NCBI GenBank assembly: GCA_003246035.1
Contig: QKBP01000065.1
Location: 1-59,143, forward strand
Length of the DNA: 59,143 bases
Origin: Desulfuromonadaceae bacterium
GTDB lineage: Bacteria; Desulfobacterota; Desulfuromonadia; Desulfuromonadales; SZUA-401
Reading direction: 5' to 3'
Shown here: positions 1-7,944 of the stretch, one piece after another
How positions within the stretch are numbered: position 1 is the stretch's first letter
Layout of the letters: every line of letters begins with the position of its first letter
Translations under genes and position numbers: made by a program
The notes under the pieces: model-generated
The model's input: only the letters and a program-made list of their open reading frames with translations
Databases searched by the model: none
Told to the model about the DNA's origin: nothing

Positions 1-1
1 C

Positions 2-145
2 GTCGGGACGGCCAGTCACGGCATCGGTACCGCGCGGATGCTCGAGATCGATCCACTCGCCGGGGCCGTTTCGGGCCTCGCCATTGGCCTGAACGGTCTC
101 GTGACGGCCTTCATTCTCCCTCTGCTGATGTTGTTCTTTTCCTAA
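2..145 (+). CDS. LrgB/CidB-family membrane protein, C-terminal end only
   Basis: Frame 2 from the window edge is open for 47 codons and ends in TAA. It reads ASHGIGTARMLE, then GAVSGLAIGLNG, then a hydrophobic tail ending LLMLFFS. This matches the conserved C-terminus of the LrgB/CidB family, membrane proteins paired with LrgA/CidA and linked to murein hydrolase control or organic acid export. The 5' part and any lrgA partner lie outside the window. A strong terminator follows 35 bases downstream, so this is the end of its transcript. The family call rests on a short segment, but the segment is very characteristic. Confidence 0.8.
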   Translation, partial: VGTASHGIGTARMLEIDPLAGAVSGLAIGLNGLVTAFILPLLMLFFS

Positions 146-179
146 CCGATCCTTTCTCCCAGGTCTGCCTCCCCCCCCC

Positions 180-217
180 GAACACCCCGCGATTCCGTGG
201 GGTGTTCGTTGTCTTTT
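180..217 (+). terminator. Rho-independent terminator after the LrgB-type gene
   Basis: A perfect 9-bp stem (GAACACCCC at 180-188, GGGGTGTTC at 199-207) closes a 10-base loop and is followed by GTTGTCTTTT. A run of nine C residues (171-179) lies immediately upstream. Confidence 0.8.
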
Positions 218-287
218 CGCGAGAACTCCGCAGTCTTCGATAAGTTAAAAGTCGCTAACTATACGATAATTAAGAATTTCAAATGTA

Positions 288-303
288 TGGCGCGGACCTT
301 GCA
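288..303 (+). promoter_or_regulatory. Candidate sigma-54 (RpoN) promoter for the large cytochrome
   Basis: TGGCGCGGACCTTGCA matches the RpoN consensus TGGCACG-N4-TTGCA with one mismatch. GG (289-290) and GC (301-302) are separated by exactly 10 bases, as the -24/-12 geometry requires. It lies about 100 bases before the cytochrome ATG in an AT-rich intergenic region, which leaves a leader of about 90 bases. I did not identify an enhancer-binding-protein site. Confidence 0.7.
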
Positions 304-403
304 TTTAACCGATTTAAATCTACGTAATAACAGTAAGTTGAGCGAATTCATCGGGATTATATTTTTTTCTTTAGTGTATTAAAGAAGTTTAATAGAGGGG
401 CCT

Positions 404-3400
404 ATGTTGATCTTTACCCGTGGACTTGGCAAGTCTGTCGATTGCTTGAAGCGTATGCGAATTCTGCTGTTAGGGTGGGGTCTTTTCCTGTTGTCGACGG
501 CGACAGCTTCGGCCGCAACCACGACCACGGCGGGGACGGTTTCACTGGCACCACGTGACTCGGCGATCGTTGTGACGGCACCGTATTCGGGGGATGACAC
601 GGGGGGAAACAATACCCTCCTTGTCGAGTGGAGCACGGATAATTTTGTCTCGGATATCAACTCCGAGGCGCTCGACCATGCGACGAGTCCGTACCTCTAC
701 ACGATCGAGGGCCTCGTCAACGGCACGATCTATCAGGTTCGGGTAACCTATAACGATGAGGACGGTGTTCTCGGGACATCCGTCCAGACGTTATCTCAGC
801 GGGTTTACAATCCTGTTCTGCACAGCTCTTACGCGACAGGCTCCGATTACTGGTCGGGAAGCTGGGGGGTGTCCGGAGGGCAGTACGGTTCTTTTACCTG
901 CGGCACCTGTCATGCACGCAATACGGGGAACATCAAGCGTGTGAGGGGAGACTGGTCGGAGGCCTCGCTTCCGTCTGTGCCGGCCAAGGCCGATGCCGCA
1001 GTCGTGTCATTTCTCGACAATCGCGACGGTACCGCGATGTACGCGTTGGACGATTCGACCAACCACGCTACGTCGAGTCGGATTTGCGAAGCCTGCCACA
1101 CGTTAACCTCCCACCACCGCTACGACGAGACGTCCGGGAGCGGCGTCGATCATCACAGCACCAAGGATTGCACCGACTGTCACAAACACAGCCTGGGGTT
1201 CAAGCCTTCCTCCTGCAGCGGATGTCATGGCGGCGGGAGCAGCGGCACGATCGAAGACAGCTTCTGGCCGGACAGCATCGATCGTACGGTCGACACGGCT
1301 GGTTCGGCGGACGATGCGGGCGCTCACGCCGTGCATATGGCCGAGCTGTCCCAGAAGGTCTATGCGCTCGATCTCCAGGGGCTGCTTGACGACAGCGACT
1401 CGGCCAACAAGCAGACCACCCTGTGCGGATACTGCCACGCCACTCCCGGGGCGGATTCCGACCACACACTCAACGACAACGCCGAGGTCACGCAGGTTCG
1501 GATATTGTGGGATGGGAGCGTCGACGGCGACGCCGCCCTGAATTATGACTACATCGACACCGCGACCGCTACGTGCAGCAACGTCGCATGTCACAACCGC
1601 AAGACAACCGCCAGCTGGTACAGCGTGGGGAGCGGCTGCACGCTCTGTCACAGCGACGACAAGTCGAATGCCCAGGCCCTGGCCGACCCGGGCTCGGGAC
1701 TTCACTTTGCCGACCCCGGGTTCCCCACGGTCGAAGGGCATGACGCTGCCTTTGGCGGTTCAGGACAGTATGGCTGTCTCGACTGTCACGCAGACCCCCC
1801 GACCGATGCGCACCTCAACGGCATCGGTAACACTCCGGCGACGGCAACCTTCAGCTTCGATGGGTCCGGCAAGACGATCAAGCTCGGAACGCTTGACGAT
1901 GCGAGCGACGACACCTGCGCTGCGGCCTGTCACAGCGACAACAACGTCTGGTACCGCTTCTGGGACCCGGCGGCTTACGACGATACCGCCATCGATCCTA
2001 CTCAGGCGTTGCCGGGACGTTGCGGTGTCTGCCATGGTCTGTTCGGGGCCTGGGCCGAAGGGACCAGCCACGCCGCCACGTGGCAGGGGAGTGCCTCGAT
2101 CGCCGGCTCCTCGCACAACAGCCAGAACCCCAACGTCAAGCCGGGGGCGGACTGCGAGGACTGTCATGTCCACCCCTCGCGCAACGACCTGCACGAAAAT
2201 GCCAAGATCACCCTCAACGACGATGCCGGCAGCGCGGTTGACCCGGTCGAAGACGCGCCCAATGAGCGGGTCTTCTGCCAGCCGTGCCACACCTCCGCCA
2301 ACGCAGGCCTTCCGGGCGAGCAGGACAGCGAGGCCTTTGCCATTTCTCTGGCGTTCCCGGTCGAGCGAGTCGAAGGGGCCAACCTGCCGATCGGTTCCTG
2401 TTTCTCCGGGGCCGCGGGGTGCCACGGTGACAAGGAGAATCGCTGGTGGCCTGCGGCCGACCCGGAAGCCGACGGTCAACTCTTCGAAGGGACGGACCCG
2501 ACTCCTCGGACCATTGGCGTGACCAACTACGGTTATCCGAACCGTTCCGGGGCGCACATCGAGCACAACATCACCATCGGCGAGCTGATCTGCGAAACCC
2601 GCACCGGCAGTCCCTGTACCGCCGACCCGAACGATGCGATCCAGGATCCCACCGATCAGGACTACAACAACACCTGCAGCTTCTGTCACCCGATGAGCGC
2701 CGACGAGTACGGGGTCCTGAGCGCTATCAGCCATCGTGACGGCGTGACCGATCTCTACGGCGGATGGCGCTACCCGGGTGCCGATGCCGCCGGCACCAAT
2801 GTGGCCGGTGACCCGATCGCGGGGGCCTGGAGCCAGTACGAGCCGAACCTCGACGGCAACGGCTACATCTACCAGCTTGACGATCCGGCAAATCCCGGGA
2901 CTACCTACCCGCTCGATGAGGACGGTACCTACCGCCAGTTCCTCTACGACTACAAGAGCAACTCAGCCCTCAATCATGGCACCTGCTCAAACGTCGCCTG
3001 CCACAGCAACGCGCCGTTCACACCGAACTGGTACGGCGACGAGCAGGCCCCGGCAGCCATCTCGGATCTTGCTGGCACCACGCACGATAACCGCGACGGG
3101 AACCATGTCGATGGGGAGACCGACATGCCGGGGACTGTGTTGTTGACCTGGACGGCTCCGGGCGACAACGGGGACCTCGACGGTACCGCTTATGAGTACG
3201 AGGTCTACTACAGCACCAGCGGCCCGATCACCGAGGCCAACGTGGCTTCGGCGACCAGGGCAGGGGGGGCTCCGACCGTTCTGCGCAGGGGGGAAGCCCA
3301 GGAGATGGTGGTCGATGGCCTTGACCCGGGAACCGCTTACCACTTCGCGGTGCGGACCAAGGACCAGCCCTTCTACGAAGATACCGACGGCGATGGCATC

Positions 3401-6400
3401 CACGAGACCTTCTTCCACGATGGCAACCTTTCACCGCTGGCGACCTATGGCCCGGTGTCAGCACATGTTGACGACGTGAAACCGGTATTCTGGGGCATCA
3501 ACCAGGCGTATAGCCACGATTCGGGCGATAAGATCAATGTCTCCTGGGACTCGGCACGCGACCATACCCTGCCGATTATCTACCGCATCTACTACAGTAC
3601 CTACTCGCTGAAGACCCACCTGGCGATGGGCGGGACCCTTCCCGAACCGACCGCGACGGCTTATGGCGGTGATTTTGATACCTTCCGTTACAAGGAATAT
3701 GTTCCGGGAGATCCGGTGATTCCGCCTGAAGAGGTCACGAGTGAAGAGGATTACACGATCATGGTGAGGGTGACTAAGGGGATCGATTGCCAGATCGAAG
3801 GGCTCGAGAAAAACGTCCTCTACAACATCATGGTTAGAGCGGAAGACGGCACCGGGACGCCGCCCACAACCTACGGCAACGTGGATGAAAACAACGTCGT
3901 GACCATGGCTATGTCGACTGCCATGCCCGCTCAGGATACGGTCACCATGCTCTACCTTGCCGATGGTACGACCGGATTGACGAACCAGCTCGATCTTGCG
4001 GCACCCGACTGGTCTGTGACGGATGGTTCGACGACCGGAACCGTGACCTGGACATCACCGACACAGCTCGATGATGACCTGTTCGGCTCGACCGTTTCGC
4101 GTGCGGTCTGGCTGGACGGCATCAGCTTTGACCTTACGGTAACGAACGGCGACAAGCGATTAGCCCACTCGTTTAATCTCGAGTTCGGCTTTAACAACGG
4201 CGCCGAAGTTCCTCTGAGTACTTCCACTGTGTCCGTCGGGCGTCGGGCCTCGAGACTCATGAAAATTGGCTTGTCAGACGTTTCTTCCGAGATACCTGCC
4301 GATGCCAAGCTTTACGTCAAATTGATGCCTGCGGACACGTCTTTGACCTTTACTTGGGGGGCCGATACGACCAAGGGCCAGTTGCTGGTCAACTCGCAGG
4401 CAATCAACCACCCGCCCTCGGCGCCGACAGGGGTTACCCTGGTAGAAAATCCGGGCGGCTATGTCGACGTTACCTGGACCCCTTCCAACGACGGGACCCC
4501 GTCCGATGGTGGGCAACCGGTTCATTACGACGTCGTGGCTTCCTGCGATGGTGGTGCTCACTGGTGCTATATCATTGGTCTTAATCAGGACAATACGGCC
4601 GCGACCAATGGTGTTACCTGGGATACGGTCGGTAACGGCCTGACGAAAGGTACTTTCGACTGCGCAGTAAGGGTCGAGGCTTCCGATGGCTACCTTTACG
4701 AAACCGATGGGAGTGTTCCGAGCCCAGGCGGTGGCGTGTGGGAAAGCCATGTGAATAGCCCCGAGGTACCGATTACCATTGATAATATCCTCGACGATGA
4801 GGCGCCGGCGGCCGTGAAAATCAGCCATGTCGAGCCGCGTCCCAAGCAGGGGAGTGCCTATGTGCACTGGCTTGCTGTCGGTAATGACGGCTTGAACCAT
4901 GGGACCCGCGCAGCCTACTACGATATCCGTTACCGGAAGGTTGCAGACGGCGACCTGGTTGCAAACTGGGATGATCTCGACGATAGCGATGGGACCGTGA
5001 CGGTCAAGGTCGAAGGGGCGCCGGTTCCCGACTTCTCCGGCAACGCGGAAGAGTATGAGCTGGTGGATATGACCCCGGATACCGATTACCAGATTGGTAT
5101 TGTCACCTGCGACGAGAGCGATAACTGTTCCGGCATCAGCAATGTCTACCCCATTACCAGCGGGCAGTACTATTGCGGTATCTGCCACTCGACGCCCCCC
5201 GACGAGCCGGACACCGGGGGTACGCATCGCCAGCACGGCTACACCCTCGAGGATTGCGCCAAGTGTCACGGCGACGGGACCAGTTCCGATGGCAACAACG
5301 TCATGGCCTATGACGGTCGCCATTACGACGGCGTGATCAACATCGGCTGGGCCAAGGACGGCAATGGCAACCGTGCGCCCCTGGTCGAGCTCGCCCCACA
5401 TAGCGGCGGGTCGGGGGTCACGATTACCCAGAACAACGGCAGCGACGTGACCATCTACGAGGACCTGGATGGCGCCGGTGGTTTCAATGCCGCTGTCGCG
5501 TACGATTCCGATTACCCGCTGAATAACACCGACAGCGGCAGGTGCAGTAACTTTGGCCCGGCCAATGCCAACGGTTGTCATGGTCCGTTCGAGCCGAAGT
5601 GGGCGAGTGACAACGATGCCATCAAAACGGTACCGACCTGTGCGGACTGCCATGGCGATAAGAAGATGGTGGTCAATGATGATGCCGGGACGCAGGAAGG
5701 CCGCCTCACCGACCCGTACGGGAGGCAATGGGATCAGATTGATCATGATCAGGCCCCAATTGAGTACCCGGCCTCAAGTGGCAATTTCTACTACCCGCCG
5801 GAGCAGGAGCTGCTGGCGTCACCGCCGATTGACAACCATAATATCGGCGGCAAGGATACCCGCTATACCGGCGCGCATCTGCGTCACCTGAACGCCTCGT
5901 TCCGCTTTGCCAAGCAGGATTCCTGTAGGCTCTGTCATGAAAATACGATGATGCTCGGCCTGCACGCCAACGGCGAGGTGGATGTCCTGTTCGATGGAAT
6001 TGCCGGTAATGACGAGACGGGGGCAGATATCGACCAGGAACATGAGACGGTAGATACCGTCGGTGCCACCTGCAGCAACCTCAACAACCTCTACTGCCAC
6101 GACAGTGGCGCCAACTGGGCCGAGCCGGGCGCCAAGTGCAACAGCTGCCACGGTATGGGCGCCAAGACGTATGACACCGCCGGCGATGTGACGACGATCG
6201 GCCACGTCATGGGTGCCATGGGCGATGTGGTCGAGTGTACCTACTGCCATGTGCCGGGTCACCCGCAATCGCCGGATGGTATTACCCCCGGCGATCCGGA
6301 GACCCTGCTGATCAACAACAACTCTGCCGTCGGTATCAATTACCGCTCCGGTGGTATTCACCTCCGGAAGGTCTATCCCTGGGGCACCTATGACTCTCTG

Positions 6401-7849
6401 GCAGAAATTTGCTGGGGTTGCCATGACCAGAATCACGATGGCGACAACAACGATCCCGGTGATATCAGCGAGTGGGGAGTCAATGAAGGCACGGGCAGTA
6501 ACTACAACTTCGGTCAGCTTGAAGGAACGTCGTCATGGGTTGGAACCTGGAATGGTACGTCGGGTTCAACGGCGATCTGGTCGAGCGGTTATGGTTTGAC
6601 GCCTACCGACCCGTTCTATTACAAGCGCGGTTATATCCAGTCGACGCATACGACCGACCCGAGCGGCACCTCGAAGCTCACCTGGAATGCGGCCGCCGGA
6701 CGTTACGATGAAACGCCGGATACGGTCGACAAGATCCGTTGCTCCAATTGCCACGACGTCCACGACAGCAACCTGGCCGAGGGCGATACCGTGAGCGGTC
6801 CTCCTTATCTGCGCGGGACCTGGAAGTCCAACCCGTACGAGGAAGACGGTGCGCCCTTTAACAAGACGTACGCTGAATCAGATTCACTTATAAAAGCGGT
6901 TCCTCGTGGGACGACGGCGTACAGGGAATTGGGAGGCTACTACATCGACCAGAACAACGTCGAGCCGGGTACCGGTAATACAACCCATGTAGCCGCTTCC
7001 TACCCGACCTCAGGCTGGACCCTGGAGTCCTCTGCCGGACTCTGTATCCGTTGTCATACCGATGATGTCGACAACATGGACCAGCGTGACGATGCTGAGC
7101 TAGACGGGTACGTCCTGTGGTTAGGTGGTAATGGCCACAGCAACTCGGCCATCGGTGGAAGTTTTGTTAACGCCGAGAATATTTTCGACTATACCCATGG
7201 ACGTCCGGTAGCACAGACAGTCTTTAGTGATAATTCAAAACCAAGCAGTTGGCCCTGGGCTGCAAACATGGTTGCCGACATGGGTATGACGTCGCAAACC
7301 GAATACTCGATGGGGATGGGAACGCGTAGTAATGACACTGGAGCAAATATAATACCTGTGGTTGCCCAACTTGCGTACAATAAGTGTGACTGGGGTGCAT
7401 CCGTTGACGCAGGTACCGAACCGGACCAGATGTACCATCAGTTCAGTTGCTCCAAGTGCCATAACCCGCATGCCTCGCGACTGCCGAAGCTGATGATCAC
7501 CAACTGTCTGGATATCCGCCATAATACCTGGGACGATAACAAGTCTGGCATCCAGAATGCGTATACAAATACTGCGTTGCAAGCTGTGGATCGCAATATG
7601 CGCGCGGCCTATTTTGCTTCCGCGGCGAACTGCCACCGTTTCGATCCGGCACGTGGCGACACCAACAACGACAATGTTTATGACAATAGGACCTTGCGCG
7701 GCGGCTGGAACCGGGTCACCCCGTGGGTCAGGAAGAATGACGGGACCAACGCGGAACACAAAGGAACCACTGACCCCGCCTACGGTACCAGCAACTCCAC
7801 CAGCCCCTGGACACACAGTGACTTCCCGACGGAGCCGAGCGGGTGGTAG
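404..7849 (+). CDS. Giant secreted multiheme c-type cytochrome with fibronectin-like domains
   Basis: 2481 residues. A signal peptide ends near residue 38 (hydrophobic run, then TATASA). AGAGGGG lies 6 bases before the ATG. Residues about 45-140 look fibronectin-III-like. Heme region I (166-867) has 11 CxxCH motifs (CGTCH, CEACH, CTDCH and others) plus CxxxCH, two CxxxxCH and a CFSGAAGCH. Residues about 880-1590 lack heme motifs and hold fibronectin-III-like modules (about 882-1020, 1336-1450, 1465-1580) and another beta-rich segment. Heme region II (1591-2353) has 10 CxxCH plus two widely spaced Cx(n)CH motifs, giving 21 canonical motifs in all. The layout resembles the CxxxxCH/CxxCH proteins of Geobacter relatives. 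Inferred role: an outer-surface or extracellular electron conduit. No porin or partner cytochrome is adjacent. The gene is monocistronic, between its own promoter and terminator. Confidence 0.95.
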   Translation: MLIFTRGLGKSVDCLKRMRILLLGWGLFLLSTATASAATTTTAGTVSLAPRDSAIVVTAPYSGDDTGGNNTLLVEWSTDNFVSDINSEALDHATSPYLYTIEGLVNGTIYQVRVTYNDEDGVLGTSVQTLSQRVYNPVLHSSYATGSDYWSGSWGVSGGQYGSFTCGTCHARNTGNIKRVRGDWSEASLPSVPAKADAAVVSFLDNRDGTAMYALDDSTNHATSSRICEACHTLTSHHRYDETSGSGVDHHSTKDCTDCHKHSLGFKPSSCSGCHGGGSSGTIEDSFWPDSIDRTVDTAGSADDAGAHAVHMAELSQKVYALDLQGLLDDSDSANKQTTLCGYCHATPGADSDHTLNDNAEVTQVRILWDGSVDGDAALNYDYIDTATATCSNVACHNRKTTASWYSVGSGCTLCHSDDKSNAQALADPGSGLHFADPGFPTVEGHDAAFGGSGQYGCLDCHADPPTDAHLNGIGNTPATATFSFDGSGKTIKLGTLDDASDDTCAAACHSDNNVWYRFWDPAAYDDTAIDPTQALPGRCGVCHGLFGAWAEGTSHAATWQGSASIAGSSHNSQNPNVKPGADCEDCHVHPSRNDLHENAKITLNDDAGSAVDPVEDAPNERVFCQPCHTSANAGLPGEQDSEAFAISLAFPVERVEGANLPIGSCFSGAAGCHGDKENRWWPAADPEADGQLFEGTDPTPRTIGVTNYGYPNRSGAHIEHNITIGELICETRTGSPCTADPNDAIQDPTDQDYNNTCSFCHPMSADEYGVLSAISHRDGVTDLYGGWRYPGADAAGTNVAGDPIAGAWSQYEPNLDGNGYIYQLDDPANPGTTYPLDEDGTYRQFLYDYKSNSALNHGTCSNVACHSNAPFTPNWYGDEQAPAAISDLAGTTHDNRDGNHVDGETDMPGTVLLTWTAPGDNGDLDGTAYEYEVYYSTSGPITEANVASATRAGGAPTVLRRGEAQEMVVDGLDPGTAYHFAVRTKDQPFYEDTDGDGIHETFFHDGNLSPLATYGPVSAHVDDVKPVFWGINQAYSHDSGDKINVSWDSARDHTLPIIYRIYYSTYSLKTHLAMGGTLPEPTATAYGGDFDTFRYKEYVPGDPVIPPEEVTSEEDYTIMVRVTKGIDCQIEGLEKNVLYNIMVRAEDGTGTPPTTYGNVDENNVVTMAMSTAMPAQDTVTMLYLADGTTGLTNQLDLAAPDWSVTDGSTTGTVTWTSPTQLDDDLFGSTVSRAVWLDGISFDLTVTNGDKRLAHSFNLEFGFNNGAEVPLSTSTVSVGRRASRLMKIGLSDVSSEIPADAKLYVKLMPADTSLTFTWGADTTKGQLLVNSQAINHPPSAPTGVTLVENPGGYVDVTWTPSNDGTPSDGGQPVHYDVVASCDGGAHWCYIIGLNQDNTAATNGVTWDTVGNGLTKGTFDCAVRVEASDGYLYETDGSVPSPGGGVWESHVNSPEVPITIDNILDDEAPAAVKISHVEPRPKQGSAYVHWLAVGNDGLNHGTRAAYYDIRYRKVADGDLVANWDDLDDSDGTVTVKVEGAPVPDFSGNAEEYELVDMTPDTDYQIGIVTCDESDNCSGISNVYPITSGQYYCGICHSTPPDEPDTGGTHRQHGYTLEDCAKCHGDGTSSDGNNVMAYDGRHYDGVINIGWAKDGNGNRAPLVELAPHSGGSGVTITQNNGSDVTIYEDLDGAGGFNAAVAYDSDYPLNNTDSGRCSNFGPANANGCHGPFEPKWASDNDAIKTVPTCADCHGDKKMVVNDDAGTQEGRLTDPYGRQWDQIDHDQAPIEYPASSGNFYYPPEQELLASPPIDNHNIGGKDTRYTGAHLRHLNASFRFAKQDSCRLCHENTMMLGLHANGEVDVLFDGIAGNDETGADIDQEHETVDTVGATCSNLNNLYCHDSGANWAEPGAKCNSCHGMGAKTYDTAGDVTTIGHVMGAMGDVVECTYCHVPGHPQSPDGITPGDPETLLINNNSAVGINYRSGGIHLRKVYPWGTYDSLAEICWGCHDQNHDGDNNDPGDISEWGVNEGTGSNYNFGQLEGTSSWVGTWNGTSGSTAIWSSGYGLTPTDPFYYKRGYIQSTHTTDPSGTSKLTWNAAAGRYDETPDTVDKIRCSNCHDVHDSNLAEGDTVSGPPYLRGTWKSNPYEEDGAPFNKTYAESDSLIKAVPRGTTAYRELGGYYIDQNNVEPGTGNTTHVAASYPTSGWTLESSAGLCIRCHTDDVDNMDQRDDAELDGYVLWLGGNGHSNSAIGGSFVNAENIFDYTHGRPVAQTVFSDNSKPSSWPWAANMVADMGMTSQTEYSMGMGTRSNDTGANIIPVVAQLAYNKCDWGASVDAGTEPDQMYHQFSCSKCHNPHASRLPKLMITNCLDIRHNTWDDNKSGIQNAYTNTALQAVDRNMRAAYFASAANCHRFDPARGDTNNDNVYDNRTLRGGWNRVTPWVRKNDGTNAEHKGTTDPAYGTSNSTSPWTHSDFPTEPSGW

Positions 7850-7910
7850 TACAGTGATTCACAAAACTGAAGGCTTCCTGTCTAGGCAGGAGGAATGAAG
7901 GAGGGGGCGA

Positions 7911-7941
7911 AGACCGGGAGGCATCCCGGTCTTCGTTTTTT
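7911..7941 (+). terminator. Rho-independent terminator after the cytochrome gene
   Basis: Stem GACCGGGA/TCCCGGTC (7912-7919 and 7924-7931) with a 4-base loop, then TTCGTTTTTT. It sits between convergent genes, but the T-run favours the + strand. Confidence 0.85.
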
Positions 7942-7944
7942 GGT

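Noticed and set aside
215..403. Possible c-di-GMP riboswitch in the cytochrome leader
   Set aside because: No GGCAAACC-type GEMM core, and the region is AT-rich with no paired stem pattern.
4274..5746. 490-codon minus strand frame inside the cytochrome gene
   Set aside because: Valine/isoleucine-rich antisense translation with no ribosome site, opposite a clearly coding frame.
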